Assembly (NCBI GenBank): GCA_023898685.1
Contig: CP060234.1
Location: forward strand, 2,046,001 to 2,110,000
Length of the DNA: 64,000 bases
DNA from: Phycisphaeraceae bacterium
GTDB taxonomy: Bacteria; Planctomycetota; Phycisphaerae; Phycisphaerales; UBA1924
Reading direction: 5' to 3'
The position numbers and the translations under genes were made by a program. Every line of letters starts with the position of its first letter. The first letter of the stretch is position 1. The notes below the pieces were generated by a model, which ran no database searches, was not told where the DNA came from, and saw nothing but the letters and a program-made list of their open reading frames with translations. Positions 24,672 through 32,750 of the stretch are shown here, piece after piece.

Positions 24672-25754
24672 ATGGACCGAGCCTCACTGGAACGGGCGTG
24701 CATACGTCCGGAAACCCCGATGACCGAGGCCATGCGCCGGCTCGACACGGGCGGCGTGGGGATTGTTCTGGTCACCGATTTAGGGGGTGAACTCTCCGGA
24801 ACCCTCACCGACGGCGACATCCGCCGGGCCATCCTCGGAGGTCGCTCGCTCGACGTGCCCGTCGGCGAATTCCTCGCCTCGAAGAACAACCCGGTCTACC
24901 CCGAGCCCGTCTGCGCCCGCATCGGCTGGAGCCGCGACCGGATGCTCCAGGTCATGCAGGAGCGGCGGATCCGCCACCTGCCGGTTCTCGACGATGACCG
25001 GCGCGTCGTCGATCTCGTCCTGCTCGAAGACCTCGTCGACGACCCGGGTGAGCCGCTCACCGCGGTCGTCATGGCGGGCGGGCTGGGCACGAGGCTCCGG
25101 CCCCTGACTACCGATACCCCCAAGCCGATGCTGCCGGTGGGGGGGCGGCCCCTCCTCGAGCGCACGATCGAGCACCTCCGCGGCGCGGGCGTGCACGACG
25201 TCGTCGTCTCCACGCGGTACAAGGCCGAGCAGGTCCAGGCCCACTTCGACGATGGCCGCCGATTCGGCGTTAACGTGAAGTATCTCACCGAGAACCGCCC
25301 GCTGGGCACGGCGGGCTCGCTCCGACTGATGGACCGCCCCGACGGCACGCTGCTGGTCATCAACGGCGACGTGCTCACAAACGTCGACTTCCGCGCCATG
25401 CGGGCCTTCCACAGCGAGCACGGGGCGATGCTGACCGTCGGCGTGCGCCGGTACGAGTTCAGCGTCCCCTACGGCGTGGTCGATTGCGACGGCGTCCAGG
25501 TCGCGGGTCTGCGCGAGAAGCCGACGTACACGTCGTTTGTCAACGCGGGGGTGTACCTGCTCGAGCCGGGCGTGTTCGATCTGCTCCCGGATGCGGACGG
25601 CACGCCTTTCAACATGACCGACCTGATCGGGCGGCTCGTCGAGGCGGGCCGAGCCGTGGTGAGCTTCCCGATCCACGAATACTGGATGGACATCGGGCAG
25701 CGCGAGGATTACGACAAGGCGCAGCAGGACATCGCGGCGGGGCTGGCGGGGTGA
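24672..25754 (+). CDS. ptmE: CBS-domain sugar-phosphate nucleotidyltransferase, PtmE-like
   Basis: A 360-residue enzyme. Residues 1-125 are a pair of CBS domains (GVGIVLVTDLGGELSGTLTDGDIRRAI; RIRHLPVLDDDRRVVDLVLLEDL). Residues 130-360 are a nucleotidyltransferase with the pyrophosphorylase signature AVVMAGGLGTRLRPLT at 131-146, then TPKPMLPVGGRPLLERTI and the product-side Asp in VINGDVLTN. This layout matches Campylobacter PtmE, the glucosamine 1-phosphate guanylyltransferase that starts legionaminic-acid synthesis; the symbol is by similarity of layout and context. The next gene is legB-like, which supports it. GGAGG lies about 12 nt before the ATG. Confidence 0.75.
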   Translation: MDRASLERACIRPETPMTEAMRRLDTGGVGIVLVTDLGGELSGTLTDGDIRRAILGGRSLDVPVGEFLASKNNPVYPEPVCARIGWSRDRMLQVMQERRIRHLPVLDDDRRVVDLVLLEDLVDDPGEPLTAVVMAGGLGTRLRPLTTDTPKPMLPVGGRPLLERTIEHLRGAGVHDVVVSTRYKAEQVQAHFDDGRRFGVNVKYLTENRPLGTAGSLRLMDRPDGTLLVINGDVLTNVDFRAMRAFHSEHGAMLTVGVRRYEFSVPYGVVDCDGVQVAGLREKPTYTSFVNAGVYLLEPGVFDLLPDADGTPFNMTDLIGRLVEAGRAVVSFPIHEYWMDIGQREDYDKAQQDIAAGLAG

Positions 25755-25760
25755 ATTGAT

Positions 25761-25905
25761 CTCCTCCCCCGTCACCGACGGGGGAGGTGGCCCGCCGAAG
25801 GCGGGTCGGAGGGGGTCTTCGGAAGTCCTTTGGCAATACCGCATTCGAGGCACCCCCTCCGCCTCGCTCCGCTCGGCACCTCCCCCGTCGGTGACGGGGG
25901 AGGAG
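25761..25905. repeat. Paired inverted hairpin element, family F
   Basis: Left arm from 25761 with the hairpin CCTCCCCCGTC/GACGGGGGAGG; the right arm (25880-25905) is the inverted copy. Inner parts (GGCGGGTCGGAGGGGGT and CACCCCCTCCGCCTCG) also pair. Its right end, AGGAG, lies 11 nt before the legB start codon and may serve as its ribosome binding site. Confidence 0.8.
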
Positions 25906-25916
25906 AAGGGAAGACA

Positions 25917-26927
25917 GTGAACCTCACCGACGGCACAATCCTGGTCACCGGCGCCGAGGGCTTCATCGGCTCTCACCTCGTTGAGGCCCTGGTCCGTCGC
26001 GGCTCGAACGTCCGTGCGATGGTGCTCTACAACTCGTTCAACTCCTGGGGCTGGCTGGATTCGATCGATCCCGCCGTCCGCGACCGCGTCGAGATCGTGA
26101 TGAGCGATGTCCGCGACCCCGGCGCGGTCGAGGAGGCCGTCACGGGCTGCCGCGTGATCTTCCACCTCGCCGCCCTGATCGCGATCCCTTACTCGTACAG
26201 GGCCCCGGACTCCTACGTCGACACCAACGTCAGGGGCACGCTCAACATCGTCCAGGCCGCGAGGAAGCTGGGCGTCGAGAAGGTCGTCCACACCTCCACC
26301 AGCGAGGTCTACGGCTCGGCGAAGTACGTCCCCATCGACGAGGCCCACCCGCTCCAGCCCCAGAGCCCGTATTCAGCGAGCAAGATCGCCGCCGACCAGA
26401 TGGCGCTCTCGTTCTTCCACGCGTTCAAGACGCCCGTCGCGGTCTGCCGCCCGTTCAACACATTCGGGCCCAGGCAATCCAACCGCGCCGTGATCCCGAC
26501 CGTCATCACCCAGATCGCCTCGGGCGCGCGCACGATCCGGCTGGGCTCGACCGAGCCCCGGCGCGACTTCACCTACGCCGAAGACACGGCCGAGGGGATG
26601 ATCGCGGTCGCGGAATCGGACGCGACGGTGGGGCGGACGGTCAACCTGGGCACGGGCTTCGACGCCTCGATCGGCGAGACAGTGGGCATGATCTCCGAGA
26701 TCATGGGGGCCGAGGTCGAGATCGAGACCGACCCGCAGCGTGTCCGCCCCGAGGGGAGCGAGGTCGATCGGCTGTGCGCCGACAACCGGCTGGCCCGCGA
26801 GCTGACCGGCTGGGAACCCGAACTGGCGGGCCCCGAAGGCTTGCGCGAGGGGCTGAGCCGGACGATCGACTGGTTCACCGACCCGGCGAATCTGGCGCTG
26901 TACAAGGCGGATCAATACGTGGTGTGA
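25917..26927 (+). CDS. legB: LegB-like nucleotide-sugar 4,6-dehydratase
   Basis: A 336-residue short-chain dehydrogenase of the extended epimerase/dehydratase group. The NAD site is ILVTGAEGFIGSHL at residues 8-21; catalytic triad TSTSEVYG and YSASK follow. The blocks YNSFNSWGWLDS, FHLAALIAIPYSYRAPDSYVDTN, YVPIDEAHPLQPQSPY and CRPFNTFGPRQSNRAVIPT closely match Campylobacter LegB, the GDP-GlcNAc 4,6-dehydratase of legionaminic acid synthesis. The GTG at 25917 is the start; an ATG at 25830 is in frame but reads through the palindromic repeat. The later genes (legC, legG, legI, legF) are not in the window. Confidence 0.82.
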   Translation: MNLTDGTILVTGAEGFIGSHLVEALVRRGSNVRAMVLYNSFNSWGWLDSIDPAVRDRVEIVMSDVRDPGAVEEAVTGCRVIFHLAALIAIPYSYRAPDSYVDTNVRGTLNIVQAARKLGVEKVVHTSTSEVYGSAKYVPIDEAHPLQPQSPYSASKIAADQMALSFFHAFKTPVAVCRPFNTFGPRQSNRAVIPTVITQIASGARTIRLGSTEPRRDFTYAEDTAEGMIAVAESDATVGRTVNLGTGFDASIGETVGMISEIMGAEVEIETDPQRVRPEGSEVDRLCADNRLARELTGWEPELAGPEGLREGLSRTIDWFTDPANLALYKADQYVV

Positions 26928-26944
26928 GGCGAGTGTCTTTCTCT

Positions 26945-27020
26945 GGCGAGCCACGGGCGCAAGCCCGTGGAGCGGTCGGGCAAGGGGCGTCGCTCCGCGG
27001 GCTTGCGCCCGCGGCTCGTC
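26945..27020. repeat. Paired inverted hairpin element, family A (with GCAA loop)
   Basis: The left arm is CCACGGGC-GCAA-GCCCGTGG, the right arm CCGCGGGC-TTGC-GCCCGCGG. The left stem differs by an A-T for a G-C at one pair, a compensatory change. It starts 18 bp after the legB stop and ends 53 bp before holB. Confidence 0.8.
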
Positions 27021-27060
27021 AAGACCTGGGGCCCCGTTCGTCGACGATCCTCGCTCCGCG

Positions 27061-27066
27061 TATCCT
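27061..27066 (+). promoter_or_regulatory. Possible -10 hexamer of leaderless holB mRNA
   Basis: TATCCT, then CCCCCC, then the GTG start at 27073: a 6-nt gap with no Shine-Dalgarno sequence. Confidence 0.4.
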
Positions 27067-27072
27067 CCCCCC

Positions 27073-28218
27073 GTGGCCAAGCGATCGTCCAAGCGTGTCA
27101 AGACCATCGAGCTCGCCGACGAGCCCTACAGCGAGCTCGTCACCCCCGCGCTCGAGCGCACGATCGACGACATCCTGGGTCAGCCCCGCGCCATCGAGAC
27201 CCTCGACGCCGCGATCGCCAGCGGGCGCGTCCATCACGCCTGGATCTTCCACGGCCCCGCGGGTGTCGGGAAGTTCACCACCGCCCTCGCGTTCGCCGCG
27301 GTCCTGCTCGACCCCGACGCGGGCCCCGATCTGACGGGTCGATACCGCCCCGACCCCGCGACGCGGGCGCAGGGCCTGCTCCGCACGGGCTCGCACCCTG
27401 ACCTGCACGTGATCCGCAAGGAGCTCGCCCGGTTCAGCGACAATCCGTCGGTCCGCAGCTCGAAGCTCACGACGATCCCGAAGGACGTGCTCGACACGCG
27501 CCTCATCGCCCCGGCCTACCGCGCCGCAAGCATGACGGGCGGGCTCGCCTCCAAGGTGTTCATCGTCGATGAGGCGGAGCTGCTCGACCGGTCCGCGTCC
27601 AACGCCGTGTCGCAGAACGCGCTGCTCAAGACGCTGGAGGAGCCGCCGGAGGGCACGGTGCTGATCCTGGTGACGAGCAACGAGGACCGCCTCTTGCCGA
27701 CGATCCGGAGCCGCTCGCAGCGGGTGGGGTTCGGGCCTCTGGATGAGGATTCGATGTCGCGGTGGGCGTCGGAGTCGGAAATCGCGTTACCGCGTGACGC
27801 GAAGTGGCTGTTCGACTACGCCGCGGGATCGCCGGGCCGGTTGAAGGAAGCCGTGGAGACGGGCCTCGCCTCATGGCACACGGAGCTGAAGCCGGGCCTG
27901 GACCGGGCGCTCAAGGGCGAGTTCGACCCGATGCTCGCCCCGGTGATGCGTGACCTGGTCGACGAGTGGGCCAAGGCGTGGGTCGCCGAGGACGACAAGC
28001 GGAGCAAGGAGGCCGCCAACCGCATGGCGATGGGCCGCCTGTTCTCGATGGTGGGCGACCACGCGAGGGCGAGGCTCGCCGACCCCGCGTGCACCGAGAT
28101 CGCCCTGGGCATGATCGACGCGATCGGGAGGGCCGAATCCAGGCTCGCGTCGAACGTGCAACTGGCTCTCGTGCTCGAGGGCCTCGCGGCGGATCTGCCT
28201 GCGGGCGAGCGGGTGTGA
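27073..28218 (+). CDS. holB: DNA polymerase III subunit delta prime
   Basis: A 381-residue AAA+ clamp-loader subunit that helps load the beta clamp at the replication fork. Residues 32-80 hold DDILGQPRAIETL and the Walker A GPAGVGKFT; the Walker B-like FIVDEAELLDR and the sensor/arginine-finger region LLKTLEEPPEGTVLILVTSNEDRLLPTIRSRSQRV follow, as in HolB and DnaX. The C-terminal collar domain is poorly conserved. No zinc-finger cysteines are seen between Walker A and B, whereas E. coli delta prime and DnaX have four. The GTG at 27073 lacks a ribosome binding site. Confidence 0.85.
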   Translation: MAKRSSKRVKTIELADEPYSELVTPALERTIDDILGQPRAIETLDAAIASGRVHHAWIFHGPAGVGKFTTALAFAAVLLDPDAGPDLTGRYRPDPATRAQGLLRTGSHPDLHVIRKELARFSDNPSVRSSKLTTIPKDVLDTRLIAPAYRAASMTGGLASKVFIVDEAELLDRSASNAVSQNALLKTLEEPPEGTVLILVTSNEDRLLPTIRSRSQRVGFGPLDEDSMSRWASESEIALPRDAKWLFDYAAGSPGRLKEAVETGLASWHTELKPGLDRALKGEFDPMLAPVMRDLVDEWAKAWVAEDDKRSKEAANRMAMGRLFSMVGDHARARLADPACTEIALGMIDAIGRAESRLASNVQLALVLEGLAADLPAGERV

Positions 28219-28225
28219 TTCCGGG

Positions 28226-28312
28226 GGAGCCCCGAGCGCCAGCGACGGGCCGGACCTTTGCGTGCATCCGGACCGTCTTGCACACCAGCCCATCGCTCAC
28301 GCTCCGGGCTCT
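28226..28312. repeat. Paired inverted hairpin element, family B
   Basis: The left arm starts GGAGCCCCGAGCGCCAGCGA at 28226; the right arm (28287-28312) is GCCC ATCGCTCACGCTCCGGGC in inverse. Loops are GCCA and GTGA on the arm strands. It begins 8 bp after the holB stop. A family C half-arm (CCTCCGCGACCTCCCCGTTCAA) follows at 28329-28352. Confidence 0.78.
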
Positions 28313-28400
28313 TTCCGAACCCGTCCGAACCCTCCGCGACCTCCCCGTTCAATCCTCCCCCGATCGCTGATCCCCGGTCCCTGATCCCCGTGCTCCCCGC

Positions 28401-28406
28401 TACGCT
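28401..28406 (+). promoter_or_regulatory. Possible -10 hexamer of leaderless prfA mRNA
   Basis: TACGCT, then CTCCCC, then ATG at 28413. Same hexamer and spacing as before yhhQ and yjbQ. Confidence 0.45.
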
Positions 28407-28412
28407 CTCCCC

Positions 28413-29504
28413 ATGCCTTCCCCGCTGCCCGACACCATCACCCGCAAGCTCGACGAACTGAGCGATCAGTACGCCGGGCTCCAGGCCCGTCTGGAGGACC
28501 CCGAGGTGCTCGCCGATCATCACCAGGTGCGCGACCTGTCGATCAAGCGGGCGGCGCTCGAGCCGGTCGCGGAGGGGTATCGGCGCTACCGCAAGCTGCT
28601 CGACGAGATCGACGAACTGCGGGCGGCGATCGAGGGGGACGACGCGGAGCTCGCCGAACTCGCGAAAGACGAGCTGCCCACCCTCGAATCCGACGCCGCG
28701 GCGGAGATCGAGCGGGTCAAGTCGGCCCTGGTGCAGTCGGACGAGCGGCGGGTCGGGTCGGTGATGCTCGAGGTGCGGGCGGGCACCGGGGGCGACGAGG
28801 CGGGGCTGTGGGCCCGCGACCTGCTCGCGATGTACGAGAAGTACGCCGCGGCCAAGGGCTGGTCGTTAGAGACGCTCGACGCGACGACCGACGATTCGCT
28901 GGGGGGCGTGCGGCACGCGGTGGTCAACATCCGGGGCGACGGCGTCTGGGCCGAGCTGGGGTTCGAGGCGGGGGTGCACTCGGTCAAGCGGGTCCCCGCG
29001 ACCGAGACGCAGGGGCGGATCCACACGTCGACCGCGACGGTCGCGGTGCTCCCCGAGCCCACCGAGGTCGAGGTGACGATCGACTGGTCGAGCGACGTCG
29101 AGGAGCACATCACCACCGCCCAGGGCCCCGGGGGGCAGAACGTCAACAAGGTGGCGACCGCGGTGCACCTGCTGCACAAGCCCACGGGCGTCGAGGTGCG
29201 GATGCAGGAGACCAAGAGCCAGGCCCAGAACCGCGAGAAGGCCCGTCGGCTGCTCACCGCCCGCGTCTACGAGATCGAGCGGGCGAGGGCGGAGGCCGAG
29301 CGCTCGGCCGAGCGGCGCGGCCAGATCGGCACGGGCCAGCGGAGCGAGAAGGTGCGCGTGTATCGCTACCAGGACGGCATCGTCGCCGATGAGCGGCTGA
29401 GCCAGAAGTTCCAGAAGGCGAGCGTGCTGGAGCGGGGGGAGCTGGGGCCGATCATCGAGGCGCTGATCGAGCAGGAGACGGCGAGGAGGCTGGCGGCGCT
29501 GTAA
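28413..29504 (+). CDS. prfA: Peptide chain release factor 1
   Basis: Class I release factor for UAA and UAG. The 363-residue protein has the codon-reading PAT motif in KRVPATETQGRIHTS, and the peptidyl-hydrolysis GGQ in GPGGQNVNKV. The N-terminal helical domain and the acidic DEAGLWARDL segment (contacting L11) are intact. The GGQ flank is GPGGQNVNKVATAV instead of the commonest GAGGQHVNTT, a variation seen in some phyla. The ATG at 28413 has a -10-like hexamer 6 nt upstream but no Shine-Dalgarno sequence. In many bacteria prmC follows; here the neighbour is on the other strand. Confidence 0.95.
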   Translation: MPSPLPDTITRKLDELSDQYAGLQARLEDPEVLADHHQVRDLSIKRAALEPVAEGYRRYRKLLDEIDELRAAIEGDDAELAELAKDELPTLESDAAAEIERVKSALVQSDERRVGSVMLEVRAGTGGDEAGLWARDLLAMYEKYAAAKGWSLETLDATTDDSLGGVRHAVVNIRGDGVWAELGFEAGVHSVKRVPATETQGRIHTSTATVAVLPEPTEVEVTIDWSSDVEEHITTAQGPGGQNVNKVATAVHLLHKPTGVEVRMQETKSQAQNREKARRLLTARVYEIERARAEAERSAERRGQIGTGQRSEKVRVYRYQDGIVADERLSQKFQKASVLERGELGPIIEALIEQETARRLAAL

Positions 29505-29542
29505 ACGGAGCGTGTGACCCGCATTCTCCGCTCAGCGATGGC

Positions 29543-30415
29543 TCACCCCGCCACATGCCGCATGTACCGCTCGATCTGGTCGGCGACGAAGGGGCGGTGG
29601 TTCGGGTCGAGCCCGAATTCGAAGGCGAGGCCCGCGTAGATGTTCTGCTGGCTGTCCAGGTGGGTGTGCGCCAGGCGCGCGATCAGCGCCAGCGGGGCGG
29701 GGATCACCGGGCGGAGGTCGAGCTTGGTCCAGTAGAGCCGCGTGCTCTCGACGAGCGCGCTGTCCTCGCTCTTGATCTTCAGCCCCACGCCGCCTCCCCC
29801 GATGTTCGAGAGCTCGGCCTTGAAGCCCGGGCCCACGTCCGGGGCCATGTCCGAGAGCGAATCGAGGTCGCCCGCGGCGCCGATGTCGCGGGCCGCGGGG
29901 GGCTGTTCGAGCAGCGCCGCGATCCGCTCGCGGCAGGCGGCCTGGGCGGCGACCGCGGTCGTCGGGTTGGCCAGGTGCCAGCAGCGGACGGCCGGCAGGT
30001 TGATCTGCGCGGTCGAGACGCGCTGCTGGGCCCGCCGCGTCGCCCGCTCGACCCGCTCGGGCACCGCGAGCGTGAGCGAGCCGCCCGGCCCGCTCGTCGC
30101 GCCGGTGACCTTGCTCAGGAAGATCCAGCGGTTCTGGCCCACCGACATGACGACGACGAGGCGTGTGCCGACATTGATCTGGATCGACCGCCCAAGCGCC
30201 GACGGCACGTCGACGACGATCCGCTGGTCGTTGGTCTCGCGGACGCGGACGCGCCAGAGCAGGTCGGGCGGCGGCAGCCGCACGTCGTCGCCCGGATCGG
30301 TGCGGAAGTCCTCGCCTCCCCGGCGGTCGACGGTGATCTCGATGCTCCCGCCTCGCTCGCAGATCTGCGCGAGCGTGTCCTGCCATCGTTCTCCTCGGCG
30401 TCGGGCTGCGGGCAT
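29543..30415 (-). CDS. PilZ-domain protein with YcgR-like N-terminal domain
   Basis: A 290-residue cytoplasmic protein. Residues 20-110 form a beta-rich domain (ITVDRRGGEDF...LLWRVRVRETNDQRIVVDVPSAL) resembling the YcgR N-domain. Residues 190-290 resemble PilZ: the NxSxxG-like NIGGGGVGLKI and the C-terminal IYAGLAFEF. An arginine-rich stretch RATRRAQQR lies upstream in the place of the RxxxR motif that binds cyclic di-GMP. A role in c-di-GMP control of motility or secretion is therefore plausible, but the [D/N]xSxxG serine is missing, so binding is uncertain. AAGGGAAG lies 7 nt before the ATG at 30415. Confidence 0.6.
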   Translation of the reverse strand: MPAARRRGERWQDTLAQICERGGSIEITVDRRGGEDFRTDPGDDVRLPPPDLLWRVRVRETNDQRIVVDVPSALGRSIQINVGTRLVVVMSVGQNRWIFLSKVTGATSGPGGSLTLAVPERVERATRRAQQRVSTAQINLPAVRCWHLANPTTAVAAQAACRERIAALLEQPPAARDIGAAGDLDSLSDMAPDVGPGFKAELSNIGGGGVGLKIKSEDSALVESTRLYWTKLDLRPVIPAPLALIARLAHTHLDSQQNIYAGLAFEFGLDPNHRPFVADQIERYMRHVAG

Positions 30416-30491
30416 GAGAACTTCCCTTCGGTTGGACTCGCGGCCGGTGCGTCCGCCAGACGCGCCACCCGCTGTTGGCGGGCGTGCCCGG

Positions 30492-32750
30492 TCAGTTGGG
30501 ACGGGGTCCGGGGCGGGGCTTGTTCGGCCGGCGCGAGCGGCTCGCGGCCCACGCCCGCACAGTCGCCATATCGTCCTTCGCCATCCTGATTCGATCGTCT
30601 TCCGGCGCCTCGTCCCTGAACAACACAGCATAGAGCAGGCCCGTCAGCCGCGTCGCCGCTCGTGCAGCCGGCCCCGTCAGCAATCCCATGCGGTCCAGCG
30701 ACTGGGTGTGGGACAGCAGGGGCACCCAATCGGGCTTCTCGGCCCCCGCCCGGCGATACAGCCTCAGCAGCTCGGCGTGCAGGGTCTCCGCGGGTGAGGG
30801 CGGCGCCGGCCTGAGTCCGGGAACAAGAAGAGACGCGAGCCGACGCAGGAGCGTCGCGATCCACCGCCAGATCCGGGCCCTCTCCCGCAGATACATCACG
30901 CCGATCAGCAGCACCCCGCTGAAGACCACCAGCGCATTCCGGCCGGCCTCGATGAGCAGCGTCTCGGGCGAATCGCGGGTGGTCTCGGCCATCCGGCCCA
31001 GCCGATCCAGCAGCGGGAAGACCGACACCTTGGCGCCCCTCCGCCCGAGCAGCTCGGTGCGGGCGTCGGCGTCGTAGCCGACGACCGTGCGGATCCACGC
31101 GAACTCCATCGTGTCCATCACGCGGCGCAGCCCGGCGAGCAGTCCGTGCGGGGGCTCGTGAATCCTCGCGAGGTCGGCCGGGGGGGTCGGGTCGAACTGA
31201 CGCCAATAGCCCGGCAGCACCTCTGCCTCGACCCACGCGTGCGCGTTGCTCGCGCGGACGATGTAGCTCTGCGTCGTCGGGTTGTACTCGGTCGCGACGT
31301 ATCCCGTGACGACACGGGCGTTGATGCCCACCGTGCGGCACATCGCCGCCAGCGCCGACGCGAAGTACTCGCAGTGCCCCTCCTTGTTCTCCGTGAGGAA
31401 CCACTCGATCGGGTCGCGCCCGGGCGGGGCGCTGACCGTGTCGAGCGTGTAGCGGAACCCGCCGGCGGTGAAGTGGTTCCGCAGGTTCGACACGGCCTGG
31501 AGGTCGTCCGCCGCCGCCCGCAGGAATGGGTCGGGCTCGATGCCCTTGTCGCGGAGCACCGTCTCGGCGACGGCCCGCACCTCGGGCATGTCGGTGAACA
31601 TGATCGAGCCGATGTCCCCCGGCGTGAACTCGCCCGGCGATTCGGGCGCGGGCTCCTGGTCGTTCGAGTGGACCGTGTAGGTGACGCGGCCCTGCGGGCT
31701 GGCCACGCGGAGCGACCCGTCGGCGCGGCAGTACTGGAGTTGGGCCGGCGGATCGACGCGGACCTGATTGGGCCGCCAGATCGAGAACAGGTGCCCGCGC
31801 TCGCCCACCGCGTTGCGGACCGTGATCTCCTGGCGGATCGACCAGTCGCTGGGGCGCCCGCCGCCCACGGCGGTCAGTTCGGGCCGGGTCAGCGGCTCGG
31901 GCCCGAGTTCGAGACGGTCGCCTGGGTCGGCGCCTCGAACCCACGAGCCGGCCTCGGGGTCGTAGGTGTCGAGCACGGCGCCGCGGAGATAGAACGGCCG
32001 CCCGATCTGGCCGACGGGTTCGCTATCGCGGTCGAAGATCTCGAGATCGAGCACGGGCTCCTGCGATTCGCTGATGAGCCCGCCCGTGCCGAGCTTGACC
32101 TCGTCATTGAACCCGACGACACGCCCCACCGCGGCGGCGCCCCACTCGCCGAGCGTCGTCGATCCGATCTCCCGCGGCATGAGCACGAACACGGGGATCG
32201 CGATGGCGAGCGCGGCGGCGCCAATGACGGCGGTGCCGCGGCGGGTCCGCCGGCGCGCCTCGGCGGCATCGGAGGCCGGCGACTCGGTCTGCTCCTCGAT
32301 CCGCGCGAGCTGGTGCCAGAGCACCGCGGCGATCAGGATCGGCAGGTAGATCAGCAGGAACAGGCCCGTCGCGAACGAGTTGCTCGTGAGCACAGCGCCG
32401 ATCATGAGGAAGGCCGACAGCGTGAGGATCTGCGCCGCGTCGCGAGCCGATCGGCGGTCGAGGAGCTTGACCACCATGAGCGTCGCGACGAACTCGCTGA
32501 ACAGGCTGACGCCCAGGCCTTCCCTGAACAGCGACATCGAGCTCCACGCCACGACCACGAACAGTAGGATGTTGATGACGGCGCGGGGCAGCGCGCGTGC
32601 GGGCGAACCCCCGGTGACCAACCACGCGACGCACGCCGCCGGCACGCCGATGACGAAGACCATCGGGTTGGCGTCGGCCACCGCGAAGGCGCTGATCGAG
32701 CACAGCACCGCCCAGAGCGACCAGGCGCGAGAGAGCCGAAGCGCGCTCAT
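30492..32750 (-). CDS. TgpA-like transmembrane transglutaminase
   Basis: A 752-residue membrane protein of the DUF3488/transglutaminase-like group. Five or six membrane helices cover residues 1-190, a large exported domain follows, and another helix is at about residue 590. The cysteine-protease-like triad is complete: Cys in KEGHCEYFASA, His in SNAHAWVEAE and Asp in RQFDPTPP. Such proteins are usually encoded beside a DUF58 protein, as here: the start codon overlaps the upstream gene's stop by 4 bp. The substrate of the family is unknown. The C-terminal 130 residues are cytoplasmic and basic. Confidence 0.88.
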   Translation of the reverse strand: MSALRLSRAWSLWAVLCSISAFAVADANPMVFVIGVPAACVAWLVTGGSPARALPRAVINILLFVVVAWSSMSLFREGLGVSLFSEFVATLMVVKLLDRRSARDAAQILTLSAFLMIGAVLTSNSFATGLFLLIYLPILIAAVLWHQLARIEEQTESPASDAAEARRRTRRGTAVIGAAALAIAIPVFVLMPREIGSTTLGEWGAAAVGRVVGFNDEVKLGTGGLISESQEPVLDLEIFDRDSEPVGQIGRPFYLRGAVLDTYDPEAGSWVRGADPGDRLELGPEPLTRPELTAVGGGRPSDWSIRQEITVRNAVGERGHLFSIWRPNQVRVDPPAQLQYCRADGSLRVASPQGRVTYTVHSNDQEPAPESPGEFTPGDIGSIMFTDMPEVRAVAETVLRDKGIEPDPFLRAAADDLQAVSNLRNHFTAGGFRYTLDTVSAPPGRDPIEWFLTENKEGHCEYFASALAAMCRTVGINARVVTGYVATEYNPTTQSYIVRASNAHAWVEAEVLPGYWRQFDPTPPADLARIHEPPHGLLAGLRRVMDTMEFAWIRTVVGYDADARTELLGRRGAKVSVFPLLDRLGRMAETTRDSPETLLIEAGRNALVVFSGVLLIGVMYLRERARIWRWIATLLRRLASLLVPGLRPAPPSPAETLHAELLRLYRRAGAEKPDWVPLLSHTQSLDRMGLLTGPAARAATRLTGLLYAVLFRDEAPEDDRIRMAKDDMATVRAWAASRSRRPNKPRPGPRPN

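Noticed and set aside
25830..25916. N-terminal extension of legB from an ATG at 25830
   Set aside because: It would translate the palindromic repeat, and the NAD-binding domain begins at the GTG start.
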